Notes: generated by a model from the letters alone, not told the origin. Counted from the first letter of the stretch, positions 47,852 to 59,464 are shown. The stretch: DNA of 64,000 bases from Tolypeutes matacus (GCA_026826555.1 JAKSZT010054457.1:4455296-4519295); one strand, 5' to 3'. Made by a program: numbers and translations.

Positions 47852-48312
47852 GATGGTAAATGCCAAGTGTCAACTTGGCTAGAACATGGGATCCATTGTT
47901 TGGTCAAGTGAGCAGTGGCCTGATTGTTACTATGAGGGTATTTCATGGATTTAAACCGTTAGCTAGTTGAGTGCATCTATGATTACATCTCTTATCAACA
48001 AAGGAGATATCCTTTAGCAATGAAAGGTGTCTCCTCATCCAATAAGTTGAAGGCCTTAAAGCAAGAACTGAGGATATCAGCAGTCAGAAAAGAAGAATTT
48101 CTAATACTTCAGCCAGGCTGCTTCTCCTGGGAAATTCAACATCACCTTCATCAGTGTTTCCAACTTGTGGACAGCCCTATGGAATTTGGACTTGTCAATC
48201 CTCAGTCATGCAGTCACATGAGCAAATTCCTATAATAAATCTCAAAATATTTACACATACACACATATATCCTATCAGCTTTGTTTCTCTGGTAAACCCC
48301 TACTAATGTACT
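47852..48312 (+). mobile_element. ERVL LTR, MLT2-like
   Basis: In order: TGTGATGGTAAATGCCAAG, TGTCAACTTGGCTAGAAC, TTTGGTCAAGTGAGC, CCTCATCCAATAAGTTGAAGG, CTTCAGCCAGGCTGC, CTTGTGGACAGCCC, TTGGACTTGTCAATCCTCAG, CATGAGCAAATTCC, TATAATAAATCTC (polyadenylation signal) and CTTTGTTTCTCTGGTAAACCCC. This is the standard MLT2-type LTR order. No gag or pol remnant is attached, so it is a solo LTR. The 71- and 98-codon frames here are by-products. Confidence 0.8.
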
Positions 48313-49430
48313 AGTTGTGATAAAAGCATGAAGATGTTGAAGAGGAAGTGACCAGCAAAAATGTCACTTTAAGTGAGCTCTAGAAGATATTTCAAGACAT
48401 TGAAAGTGCCACAGATAAGATGTAAGCTAATTCAAAATTTAAAAGGCATAGTACAATTTACCAAGGCATACTAAAGATTCTAGCTTCACATCATGTTATA
48501 CAATGAAAAGAAGTCAAGCACTATTGAGCAATTCTTGGTAAGTTTTATTACAAAGAAATAAAACACCTTAGTTTTCAATGTTCCCAAGGGGCTTTAAATT
48601 ACATAATGTAAATATATACTATTTAATTTTTTTTCATTTTCCTATTACATTCATAACTAACAGTAAGAGAAGTTTTTACAATGTTTTTGCTTGCCATGTT
48701 CTGTTAATATTTAATCTTTCATTAATTTTCATAAACTATGTAATAATATATTTATGATGTTTAAGACCAAATAAGCAGGAAAAACTGCATTTTATTGAGG
48801 GAGATATAGAGCTTTTTATAACTCCAAAATAACTTTTTTAACTTCACAAAATTTTTGAAGGTAATGGAACAGTCATCATTGTTTCTGTTGATTATTTAAA
48901 CCTACATGCAATTTCATCTTGCATGTTTATTCTTAAAGTTCTACACTGCTATGTAGATAGAAGATTGCCTTAATGAATATATTTCACATATTAATTTATT
49001 TTAACTTTTTGACAATAGTGTGTTTAAAGAAGAAACAGATTTTAAAAATCTAAATTTAAAATTGTGTTAGCCTCTAAAAAATGTCCCCGCCTCCATACCA
49101 TCAATATATAATTCTTTTATAATTTTCATATAATATGAAATCTCTGATTCTCCAAATTACTGAGTAAGAGTGGCAATGAATATTTGACATAAAAGGCCTA
49201 TTTCAAATATTATTTTGTAATATGAAAGAAAGCACAAACTTTAGTTGTTTATAATAGAACTTATCAAAATAACTCTATACCAAAATTGCTGTCAGAGAAA
49301 TGCACAGAAATGGCTTTGTCAAAATTTCTGAAGCTCAAATGCTATGTCTTTTCCAAGATAAAATAATTTGTAATTGAAAGTGACAAAACTCAATCTATGT
49401 TTTCTGACTTTCCTTAAATTTTACAGTCAT
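48313..49430. other. Unassigned AT-rich DNA
   Basis: Nothing recognised. Confidence 0.4.
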
Positions 49431-49439
49431 CAATGTTAT

Positions 49440-49880
49440 TAATTATCTACACAAAGTTTAAGCAGCCTGAAACAAAGTGACCATGAACAGAAAAATAAAT
49501 AAGTCGTGGAATATTCATGCATGAAAGAAATAGAAAACAGTGAAGACAAAAATACTAATGCTACCCAAATCAACAGGGTTGCATTTTAAAGATATAAAAA
49601 GGAAAAAAGGAAAAAAAAAAAAGATAGAAGAATATGAATAGTGCTATGTTATTAATATAAACTAAATGCTTGCAAAATAATGCTATATAATATTTACTAC
49701 ATATATAAAGTAAACAAATGCATCAAGAATTAACAATGCAATTTATAGTAGTGGTTACATTTGTTGTAGCAGCTGATGATTAGCACAACATAATTGTCTT
49801 TACAATATATTACTTACCAGTTGATTGATTTCAACAAACATATTTATTTTATTGTTCTTTATGGTTTTTGCATGTCTGAA
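49440..49880 (+). mobile_element. L1M-type 3' end fragment
   Basis: ATAAGTCGTGGAATATTCATGC, an A-rich stretch with AGGAAAAAAGG, then GTAGTGGTTACATTTGTTG follow the order of an L1M 3' end (taagttgtggaatattcat, aaaaagcaagg, aatagtggttac). High divergence. Confidence 0.45.
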
Positions 49881-50094
49881 TTATTTTTTTATAAATTTTG
49901 ATCTGAAATTTTCTATCTTGCAAAGAAATATTAAAGGTCATTCAGTTCCTTAATGAATAGTTTGAAACACCTACAACCACATGAAATTTCTAGGTCAGTG
50001 ACATGATCAGAGTTTATCAATAGGAAGATCCATAAGAGATACGTGACAAATCACATTGTAGGCTTAGTCTTCTGTTAATTTTACACGTTACTGT

Positions 50095-50222
50095 TTTTTG
50101 TTATTTTAACTTTTTAGTTGTGCTCCTTTGTCATTTTATCTTAATTCTCTAAGGATAGGACTTTGTCTTATTCAGAATTGATCCCTAGCATCTAGGCCAA
50201 TACTTGGCCTCTAGTTACCTAC
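50095..50222 (+). mobile_element. L2 3' end fragment
   Basis: AGGATAGGACTTTGTCTTATTC, AATTGATCCCTAGCATCTAGG and CCAATACTTGGCCTCTAG match the L2 tail (gggcagggactttgtct, tgtatccccagcacctag, acagtgcctggcacatag). Confidence 0.55.
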
Positions 50223-51390
50223 CTATAGAGAGCATGGTGGATAAAAATAGAAACATTTGATAAATCTTTTAGGAATACAGAAAAAGATATAACTAGAAAC
50301 CTTGTTCTAACATTTAAAGGATCAATAGTTGAAAGATTAAAAAAGAATGCATTAAATAAATTGTTTTCCAATTTTATGGAGCACAATATGCTCAAGCTTT
50401 CCAAAGTACTTGTAAAGGGTGACTGCTCCTGGATAAGACAAAAAGGCTAGTCTGGGACCTGATTGTGAATGGTCATAATGATGATGTGATATATTAACTC
50501 ACTGACAAAAAGTAACCGTTTAGTATTTTTTTTCTTAAATGGAAGCATTAGAAAATTTGTTATTCTGAAAGCTAATAAGTTTTTCTCTAATATATTTTAA
50601 ATTTGAAATTACATCCAAGTTGTTAAATTATGCTTAACATTTCTGCCCATGAAGATTTATTTTTTGGTGTAGACTTATAGTAACTTAATCTATCAATTTA
50701 TAGAATTACTAGAAAGGCAATATCATATCATAATACGTTTAGTTTTTTTGATGTCTTAGAGTGTTTTAAATTCTAGTTTTGCCATTTCTACTTGTGCAAT
50801 CCTAGGAAAGTTATGTAAAGTCCATAAACCAGGTTTGGTTGAAAGTGACTTCCAACTATTACATTCCACGTCATAAAAGATGCAGTCAATGTAAAAGCCT
50901 TACAACTAAAGAAACCCTTATTGATAAATTTAGAGAAACTGGTTTTTACGCTTACTTTTGATTTATAAATAAAGCTTTGCTTCATCTCATAGATGAAGAA
51001 CTAAAACTTATTTTCAAACCATTTTTCAAACAGGGTCAACCAGAGAACTTTGTGCAACTAAAATATGTTAGTGTTATTTATTCATGTATATGTATTTTAA
51101 TGTTTGAAATATTTAAACTTTCCTCCTTGAGTGTGTGATTTTCCTATTTCTGGCAACATTATCAAAATTGTGTATCCTGGAAATGCTGCAGAATCTGAAT
51201 TAAATGACATAGTATCTGAATTTTAACAAGGCAATCATATCAAATCAATCTATCTGTAGTCTTAAGTAGTTGGTTGTTAAAATTTAATCCAATGTAATTT
51301 AAAATATTTTGATTTCTAAAAATATCCACTAATTTTCTAGTGTCTTTTATACAGATAAACAATTAGAAAAAGTGCTGTAAAACTTCCATA
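50223..51390. other. Unassigned AT-rich DNA
   Basis: A possible short MIR core (CTTGTGCAATCCTAGGAAAG, near 50793) is too short to call separately. Nothing else was recognised. Confidence 0.35.
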
Positions 51391-51394
51391 AGTA

Positions 51395-51660
51395 ATATTG
51401 TGTCACTTTCAAAATGGCATTTGCCTTTTATCCATCCCATCTCCACTGTCACTAGCTTGAAATCTGCCTTCATGAATTCACATTTAGGTTTTTGTAGTGG
51501 ACCACAGAAACAGAATTCATTTCCATATTTTTACTATCCAATGCAACCACATATTACTGATACACTAGAATTTCTTAAACACCATTTTCCTCATATCATA
51601 CAAAAATTTTGATGGCCTTGCTCAGAATCTTTATTTTTCTTATATGTATGAACTATATCA
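51395..51660 (+). mobile_element. L2 fragment, degraded
   Basis: TATCCATCCCATCTCCACTG, a TCACTAGCTTGAAATCTGCC block and CCTCATATCATACAAAA keep the order of an internal L2 segment (ctccatccccactgccac). Divergence is large. Confidence 0.35.
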
Positions 51661-52425
51661 CCTCTGTAATTTCTTTTGTGCTATCTTCCATTCATTAATT
51701 ATCTCTTTCTTCTTTGTCTAATCTACTAGTTAACCCATTCATTGAGTTTCTAATTTCAAGTACTATTTTTTTTTCATATCCATTAAAGTTTAATATATTT
51801 GTGTTTGGTTATTTTTCAAAATGCTTCATCATTTTTGATACCCACTTCTTCCTTCATAACACTTCTGATACTATCTTTCTTGTTTCAAACCTATCAAGTA
51901 CACTTTTTTTCTAATAAGCTATGTAAGAATCTTCTGGCTTTCATTTTAGGTAGCTCATTTCCAAATACATATATGATTTTTATCTTGTTTTCCATATTAG
52001 TGTGATCTCATTGTCTTTGGACAATTGTGACAACTTTTGAGGCACATTTTCTGTTTTGTTTCTTTGTTTTTTCTTTTCTTTTTTGTTTCTGCTCCACCCT
52101 AAACCAAGGCAGAGGCAGACAAATATTAAAACCATTCTTCTATGCACTGTGGAAATTTTTCTGGTTCTCCCACTAAAGGCAGTTTTCTCGGCATTTTTAT
52201 TTATGATAAAATGTCTTTCTTCTTTGGAAGCTTAACCAGGCTATTTCCTGTTCTTTAAGTGACATCTCTTTAAGACATAGGTCCAGGATACCAAGAGATA
52301 GCAAATAATACCATGGCAGATGGCAGTTTCCTCCCTAGATTTTGTGTTCCTTCTTTCTGGCCTCCACAGATTCCCATATTTACTCATTTGCTTAGCCACA
52401 TAATTTAACCTGCTTTATTTATTTT
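51661..52425. other. Unassigned pyrimidine-rich DNA
   Basis: T/C-rich sequence with several short frames of hydrophobic composition and no recognisable family. Confidence 0.35.
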
Positions 52426-53259
52426 TTTTAATTTTATATTTTGAATGAATTTTTGACTGGCAGAACATTTACAAGGAGAGTACAGAGTTTTCATACACCT
52501 CACCCAGCTTCCCCTAGTATTAAAATCTTAAATAACTACAGTACAATGATCAGAACCAGAAAATTAGCATTTGTATAATTCTATTAGGAAAACTAAAAGA
52601 CTGTTAGTATTCCACCAGTTAATCCATCACTGTCCTTTATCTGTTCTAGGAGCCTATCAAGACACCACATTCTTTTGTTTCTTATAGTCTTTGTTTCTTC
52701 ATTTTCTTGTCTTTCATGACCTTGACAATTTTAAAGAGTATTTGATTAGTTTAGTTTAGTTTATTTTCTCATCTCTGTGCTTTAATTTCATGAGGTTCAG
52801 GATGCCAGTGCATCTTATGATTTGTGATGTTGACTTTGATCGCTCAATCAAGGTGGTTTCTGCTGGATTCTCTGTTGCGAACCTACTAGCTTTCTCCTTT
52901 AAGTTAATATATACCTTGCGGAAATACTTTGAGATTGTGAAATTGCCACTAGTCTTCAAATTTTGCCTAATAAAATTCACATCCATAAGCGGATCTTCTC
53001 TGCAGTATTATTACTGAGGTGTTTGTCTAATGGTGATTTTCTATTTCTCTCTTTTATTCTATATTTATTAAATGGAATTCTACTATATGTGAGAGTGGTC
53101 CTTCCCTCCCCATTCATTTAACTGATTATTTATTTTTAACAACATAGTCTCATGGATATTTATTTTATTCGGTGGCTTACAATTCAAAATGATCATTACT
53201 TATTTAGTTATTATTTAATTATTTTAGCCTTTCAGGTTAATATCTGTGTTGTTTTAACA

Positions 53260-53330
53260 AGTTTCCTCCCTCCTTCCCTCCCTCCCTCTCTCCCTTCCTT
53301 CCTTTCTTTTGGCTTCCTCTTTCTTTTCTT
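53260..53330. repeat. (CCTT)n/(TTCC)n pyrimidine tract
   Basis: Imperfect CCTCCCTCCTTCC repeats within the L1M 3' UTR. They create opposing frames rich in Pro/Ser/Phe and Glu/Lys/Gly that are not genes. Confidence 0.9.
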
Positions 53331-53594
53331 TTTAGTATTTCCTTTCTTTTTGTCACCCAAAGATATCCTTGGTTGATCTTTTTTTTTCCTGCCCCAACCT
53401 TAAATAACCACTTCTCCAAAGTGCCCATGTTTCCTTTTTGAAGAGTAATATTCAGAAACCATGTTTGAGCCATAGTATGATTTTTGTCATGAGAATTCAT
53501 TACTCCCAGGTCCTCTTAGGGCTCACAGTTGGGAAATACCTGTATTTCTACTAAAGTTCATGATATACACACATTTGTATTTCTGTATTTGTGT

Positions 53595-53700
53595 GTGTCT
53601 GTATCCATATCTATACCTATAGGTATACCTATACCTATACTATAGGCACTTTTGAGTCTTCCTATCTATCGTATCTATCTACATGTTTATCTATATAAAA
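53595..53700. repeat. TATACC/TATC tandem tract
   Basis: Short-unit repeats ATACCTATACCTATA followed by TATCTATC-type units. The L1M 3' UTR is known to carry a TATC-rich stretch at this place, so this is probably its expansion. Confidence 0.75.
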
Positions 53701-54012
53701 CCTACAAAACAACCCCTTCATAGTGATACCTTGGATTCCAAGTCAACATTATAGGGTTCTCTCCGCCCCCCCCCCCATTTCCTTATTTGTAATGTATTTC
53801 CCTAAAATTACAAAGTTCAGTTCATATTATCTACAATATAATTATTCATTTGTTCAATTCTAATATACACCTATGGTCGTTTCAGAGTTGTGAGAAACAT
53901 ACCTACAGGTGAAATTGCAGTACATAAGTTCTTTTTGTCTTTAGCCTTGCAATGCATATACAAGGTTAGATTTTCTTAAGTTATATAGATTCCACCTTCT
54001 TGGTGTGGATAT

Positions 54013-54044
54013 TTTATTTATTTATGATAAATAAATAAATAAAT
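54013..54044. repeat. TTTA/TAAA palindrome
   Basis: A run of TTTATTTATTTAT is followed, with a G at the centre, by ATAAATAAATAAATAAAT. The arms are perfectly complementary and could form a cruciform or hairpin. Confidence 0.8.
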
Positions 54045-54421
54045 GTTAAAGTTGGCTTTCGGTTTTAGATTCTTCCCATATCCTGGCTGATTTTGATTAT
54101 TCTTATTTTTATTCTTATTGGTATTTCTGAAGTGTATGTAAAATATTACTGTGGTCCCAAAAGGCAGAACTGTACAAAAGAATATACTCAGAAAAGTACC
54201 ACTGTCTCTTCATCCCTGCTACCCTATTCCCATTCCCTGCTGCCTCCTAACCCTTACTTCCTATTGGTAAAAGTTCTCTTTGCTGTCTGGCATATACTCC
54301 CATTTAACAAGTGTTCACAAATGAGTGGTCACATGGACTTTTTAATATCTTAATTTTTCTTAGAGAAAGCATCGCTTAATATAGATATATTTGTTTATGT
54401 TTCACTTAAAAATGTGTCTTG

Positions 54422-54518
54422 GAAGAGCTGGTGTAGCTCCGTGGTTGAGCATTGGCTTCCTACATACAAGGTCCTGGGTTCAATGCCCGGCCCGGGTACC
54501 TTAAAAAAAAAAAAAAAA
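54422..54518 (+). mobile_element. DAS-type SINE (short form)
   Basis: AGAGCTGGTGTAGCTCCGTGG, a CTTCCTACATACAAGG part, GGGTTCAATGCCC and an A16 tail. The flanks AAATGTGTCTTGGA and AAATTATCTTGGA look like a slightly diverged target-site duplication. Inserted in the L1M 3' UTR. Confidence 0.85.
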
Positions 54519-54570
54519 TTATCTTGGAAATCACTCTACATTGGTTCACAGTAATCTGCTTCATTCTTTT

Positions 54571-54812
54571 TTTTTTTTTTTTAATAAAATTTTATTGAGT
54601 TTATCATTTATACAGGAACATATATAAACAATAATAAGTGTGTGGTAAAATTTGTGAATTTACAAAGCAAACATGCATATCATCATACAAGGCTCCCATA
54701 CATCTCCCCACCACAACACCTTGCATTGTTGTGAAACATTTGTTACAAACTATGAAAGAGAATAGTCAAAATATTGCTACTAACTATAGTCCATATGTTA
54801 CATTTTGTTATA
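54571..54812 (-). mobile_element. 5'-truncated L1 3' end, minus strand
   Basis: A T18-type run (reversed poly-A) is followed by TTTTATTGAGTTTATC, ATGCATATCATCATAC, AAGGCTCCCATACATC, TTGTTACAAACTATGAAAG and ACTAACTATAGTCCATATG. The latter blocks also occur in the copies at 22.3 and 37.3 kb. ATTCTTTTT occurs at both edges (about 54563 and 54812), consistent with a short target-site duplication. It splits the L1M 3' UTR. Confidence 0.7.
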
Positions 54813-55030
54813 TTCTTTTTCATGGTTACATAGTACTCCATCCTGTGACTATAGCATAGTTTTCAACCGTTCTCCTATGAGTGAATATTTACATTGTTTC
54901 TAGTATTTTGCAATTCTAAACAACACTGTAAAGGATAACATTGTGCATATTGAATTTTGTATATATTGAGGAGTATCTTAAGGGTTGATACTTGGAAGCA
55001 GGATTAAAAGTTTGAAAGGTAAGTTAATAT

Positions 55031-55520
55031 AAAATTTTACCAGCTATTTCTATTTCTTAATAGAATAATGAAGCTTTTCATCTTTCTCCTGCAATTTCTA
55101 ATTGAAAATATTTCCAGCTAGTTGACTAGAAGGTAAACTGTAAGGAAACAGATATTTCCAATTTTCTCAACATTTTAGTATTTCTACTCCTCAACTCCAA
55201 TTCTAAGATATTATTCTCAATCAAAAAGAATCATGAACATACCCTTAAAAAGAAGATACAAATGATATCCATCACTGAATCTGTGGTTATCATTTTTGAG
55301 GACTCGTAGAGGGGCTAGTAAATATAATTCAGATTTTGAAAAGGACATGAGGAGAATTGGTATGTATATAAATATAAAAGTTTGGAGTTAGAATCACTTC
55401 TGTGTGAATTGAAAAAGTTAGTAAAGTAAAAGTACTGTGATAAATAAAGCATAGCAGATATTAGGAAAAATAACTTTTTAAATTTTAAATCAATATAGTT
55501 ATAATTTTTGTTGCTTAGGT
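55031..55520. other. Unassigned AT-rich DNA
   Basis: No element recognised. It may include more of the L1M copy to its left. Confidence 0.4.
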
Positions 55521-55539
55521 CTTTTGTTTGCTTTTTTAA

Positions 55540-55834
55540 AATTTATTTACTTTATAAAAATCCATTTTCAGGCCCCTCCCCCAATTACTGCTGTGTTTGT
55601 GTCCATTCACAGGGCAATTTTCTGTGTCTGTTTCCTGCCCTCTCCTCTCATCCTTCTCCTCCTAGCTTCACCAGGAATTGATCCTGGGAACATTGTGGTG
55701 CGGCCATGCAAGGAGCCTGGCAGCCTGAGCACCTTCTATATTTTTCTTTATTTTACCGGGAGGTCCTGGGAATCGAAACCAGGTCCATCCATATGGGAGA
55801 TGGACACCCAACCATTTGAACCACATCTGTGCCC
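55540..55834 (-). mobile_element. DAS-type SINE (long form)
   Basis: In reverse complement: GGGGCACAGATGTGGTTCAA, GTCCATCTCCCATATGG, GGTTTCGATTCCC (B-box), then a long body with GGTGCTCAGGCTGCCAGG and AATGGACACAAACACAGC, and a tail towards AAATAAATTTTAAAA. Similar flanks CTTTTGTTTGCTTTTT and CTTTTTACTTGCTTTT suggest a diverged duplication. The 127-codon plus-strand frame at 55524-55907 lies across this element and is not a gene. Confidence 0.8.
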
Positions 55835-56607
55835 CTTTTTACTTGCTTTTATAGCCCAGTTGAGAAAAAATAGATATGTGTTTTTTTCCTGGGAACTTAG
55901 TTTATAATACTTATGATGTAAAGATTTTTATATTTAGGGTATTGAAAAACAGGTGAGCATAGAGTTAATATGATAATACATATTAGATGTTAGTCAGAGG
56001 ATTTGTTTGTAAGTAAATGCAGAAAACATTTAGAAAAGTTACCTATTCATGCAGAAGAAGAATTGCAATACCCTGGTGTTTATGATTACATAATCTCTTT
56101 ATCCATTGTGATTACTGTATTTTAGCTTTGGCATTACTGAAAGGAGAAATACAAAAATGAAATAATACAAACTGGAAACTTAAAAATGCCATTTTAAATA
56201 ATGGACAAAATAACTAGTTAGAAAATCAGTAACAAACTAAAAGATGTGAACACCATAAACCAAATACATTTTTACAGACATTTATAGAACATTCAACCTA
56301 ACAACAGCAGAAGAAAAATTCCTTTCTATGAAACATTTTTCAGGATAGACCATATGTTAAGCCATAAAAATGTTACATTAAATTGAAAGAAGTTAAATCA
56401 TATAAAACTGTATTTTCTGAAAATCATGGAATTAAATTAGGAATCAATAATGGTAATTTTGGAAATTCAAAATAAGTAGAAATTAAGCTACAAACTCATA
56501 AGTAACAAATCAAAAAAAAAAATAGAAAACACTTTGATAAGAATGAAAAAAGGGAATGAGATAGAGCAAAAGCAGTGATCACTAAGCAATATTTAGCTGT
56601 AAACACT

Positions 56608-57208
56608 TGGATTAGTCAGCCAAAAGGGGTGCTGGTACAAAATAGCAGAAATCGGTTGATATTTATAAAGAGTATTTATTTGGGATAGAAGCTTACAGTT
56701 ACCAGGCCATAAAGCATAAGTTACTTCTCTCACCAAAGTCCATTGCCATGTGTTGGAGCAAAACAGCTGCCGACATTTGCCAGGGTTCAGGCTTCTTGGG
56801 TTCCTCTCTTCCCTGGTCTCTGTTTCTCTCCAGGATCAGCTCCTCTGTTTCCTCCACAAGGTCAGCTGTAGACTATGAGGCTTTCTAGGCTTTGCCTCTC
56901 TCCACAAGGCCAGCTGTGAACTGTCAGGTAAATGGCTCATTTCTTTTCCTGGGGTCTTCTCTCCTTCCTCACAGCTAAGCTCCTCTGTGTGCTTACTTCC
57001 CCAGGCTCCAGCATTAAAACTCAGCATCAGAACTCCAACATCAAAAACTCCAACTCTGTCCTTTGCCATGTCTTTTATCTTTGAGACCCCACCCACCAAG
57101 GGGCCCAATCAAAGCCCTAATCATAACTTAATCATGCCTAGATGAACAGACCAGTTTACAAGCATATTTTTGGGATTCATAACTATATCAAACTGCCAAA
57201 CTGCTACA
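56608..57208 (-). mobile_element. Solo LTR with 5-bp target-site duplication
   Basis: In reverse complement the element starts TGTAGCAGTTTGGCAG and ends CAGCCAAAA...TAATCCA, giving the TG...CA ends of an LTR. It contains GCCCCTTGGTGGGTGGGG, and near its 3' end CCCAAATAAATACTCTTT with the polyadenylation signal. It is 601 bp long. The 5-bp sequence ACACT is at 56603-56607 and again at 57209-57213, as expected for ERVL/ERV integration. No internal genes remain, so it is a recombined solo LTR. The 90-codon minus-strand frame inside is a by-product. Confidence 0.8.
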
Positions 57209-57740
57209 ACACTTATATTAAAAAAAAAGAAAGATCACAAATCAATAACATAGTCTTCAACCTAAGAAGTTAGAAAAACAAAAGCAAACTTAATTCAAAG
57301 CAAACTTAAGAAAAGAAATGATAAATTATAGAGTGGAAATGAAAAAAATCTAGTGGAAAAGAAAAACACTAAAGAAAACCAACGGTGTTTTCTTTGAAAA
57401 GAATAATAAAATCAACAAATCTTTAACTCAAACACCATAAAAGTAGAGAACTCAAACTACTAAAAACCTGGAATGAAAAAGAGATCATCACTATTGTCTT
57501 TAGAGATATTTTTTAAAACTAAAAAGAAGAATAACGTGCTATGAATAATTATATGAAAACATAACTTGGTAAACTCAATGAAATGAAAACAAAAACAAAA
57601 TAAACAGAAAGACACAAACTACCAATATTGATTCAAGAAAATGTAAAAGAATTCTGATAGAAAATAATTCTATAACAGGTAAAGAGATTGAGTTAGTAAT
57701 AAAAAACAATGAAAAAAACAAAACAAAAACAAAAACAACT

Positions 57741-57857
57741 CATGGGGAGCAGATGTAGCTGAAGTGGTGAGTGCCTGCTTCCCATGTATGAGGTCCTGGG
57801 CTCAATCCCTGGCCCTGGTGCCTCAAATAAGAAAAAGAAAAAAAAAAAAAAAAAAGA
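57741..57857 (+). mobile_element. DAS-type SINE (short form)
   Basis: GGGGAGCAGATGTAGCTGAAG, CCTGCTTCCCATGTATGAGG, GGCTCAATCCC, GGTGCCTC and an A-rich tail. Inserted in the L1 ORF2 remnant. No clear duplication was seen because the flank is A-rich. Confidence 0.85.
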
Positions 57858-58778
57858 AAAGCTTCAGCTTAGACTGTTTGTAATAGCTAAAGTTTAAAGA
57901 ATTAACACAAATCCTTCAAAGATTCATCCAAAAATATTAAAAAATAGAAGAAAAGGAAACAATTTCCTCCTTATTCTATGGGGCCAGTATTACCCTGATA
58001 ACAAAACCAGACAAAGATATCACAAAAGAAGAGTAAACAAACAGGCATATGAAATCAATATAAAAGATTGAATGCCTTTCCCAAAGATCAGAAACAAGAC
58101 AAGGATTTCTTCTCTAACAATTTATATTCAATATTTTACTGGAGAGTCTAACTAGGGCAATTAGGCAAGAAAAAAACAAAACAATACAAAAACGTAAGGG
58201 CAGCCAAATGGAAAAGGAATAAGTAAAACGATCTCTATTCACAGATGACATGATGCTGTATGTACAAAATCCTGAAAAACACCCCCCATCAAATTATTAG
58301 AAGTAAAAATGAGTTCAAGAAGTTTGCAGGGTACAAGAGCAAATTACAAATATTAATTGTATTTCCATCAATTAACAATTAATAATGCAAAAACAAAATT
58401 AAGAAAACAACCTCATTTGCAAAAGCATCAAAAGAGTTAAATATTTAGTTATATTTCACAAAATAAGTGGAAAATCTTTAACTGAAAACCTTAAAACATC
58501 ATTAAAAGAAATCAAAGAAAACCTAAATGAATGGAAAAACACCCCATGTTCATGGTTAAGAATACTTAGTAATATTAAGATGACAATACTTCCCAAATTA
58601 ATTTTAGATTCAATGCAATACCTGTTAAAATACAGCTGCCTGTTTTGCAGAAATTAACAACTTGACTCTAAAACTTCCGTCAAAATGCAAGGGACCTAGA
58701 ATAGCCCATACAATCTTTACAAATATCAAAATTGGTAGACTCACTGTTCTCAATAGCCAAACAGTATAAAGCTGCAGT

Positions 58779-58801
58779 AAAAAAAAAAAAAAAAAAAAAA
58801 A
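58779..58801. repeat. Internal A-run in L1 ORF2 remnant
   Basis: A run of about 23 A within ordinary L1 ORF2 sequence (flanks AAGCTGCAGT and TGGTTCTGG). The usual L1 sequence at this point has a mixed A-rich stretch, so this looks like a local expansion. Confidence 0.75.
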
Positions 58802-59464
58802 TGGTTCTGGAGTAAGGGTAGATATAAATATCAATGGAATGGCATTATGGGTCTAGAAACAAACCCTTACCCTTAGTTGTATTGTCAATTTTTCCATTTT
58901 TGAATTGTGCCAAGACAATTCAAAATAGAAAAACAATCTTTTCAACAAATGATGCTGGGCAAATAGATATTCACAGGCAAAATAATGTAGGTGAACCTTT
59001 ACCTCAGACCATATGCAAGAATTAACTCAAAATGCATCATGCACCTAAATGTAAGAACTAAGCTACAAAACTCATAAAAGAAAACATAGAACTAATCTTC
59101 ATGACCTTGGATTAAGCAATGGTTTCTTAGATATGACAATGAAAACACAACTGAAAACAAATAGGTCAATTCATCTCTATAAAACTTAAAAACTTCTGTG
59201 CTTCAAAGGACAAAAAAAAAAAGTGAAAATGAAAGCTACAGAAAGATAGAAATTATATGCAAATAATATATCTTATAAGGCTCTGGTATTCAGAAGATAT
59301 TTTTAAAAGCCCTCAACTCAATAATTAAAAGACAAACACAATTGAAAAATGGGCAAATGATTTAAATAGACATGTCTCCAAAGATGGTATACAAATGGCC
59401 AATAAGTACATGAAAAAAAGGCTCAATGTCATTAATCATTAGGGAAAAGCAAATAAAAACCACT

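Larger units (their letters stand above)
52430..55030 (-). mobile_element. L1M 3' UTR, long minus-strand copy with nested insertions
   Basis: The plus strand reads as the complement of an old L1M 3' end: ACAGAGTTTTCATACACCTC, ACCCAGCTTCCCCTAG, CTGTTCTAGGAGCCTATC, CATGACCTTGACAATTTTAAAG, GATGTTGACTTTGATC, CATAGTCTCATGGATATTTA, CCATGTTTGAGCC, TATCTATACC-type repeats, ACCTTGGATTCCAAGTC, TTTCACTTAAAAATGTGTC (near 54400), then after two insertions TCATGGTTACATAGTACTCC, AGTGAATATTTACATTG, and AGGATTAAAAG. A SINE (54422-54518) and an L1 tail (54571-54810) interrupt it, and the two halves join in order across them. Confidence 0.7.

Noticed and set aside
55524..55907. 127-codon frame, plus strand
   Set aside because: It runs through a reversed DAS-type SINE (55540-55834) and its flanks.
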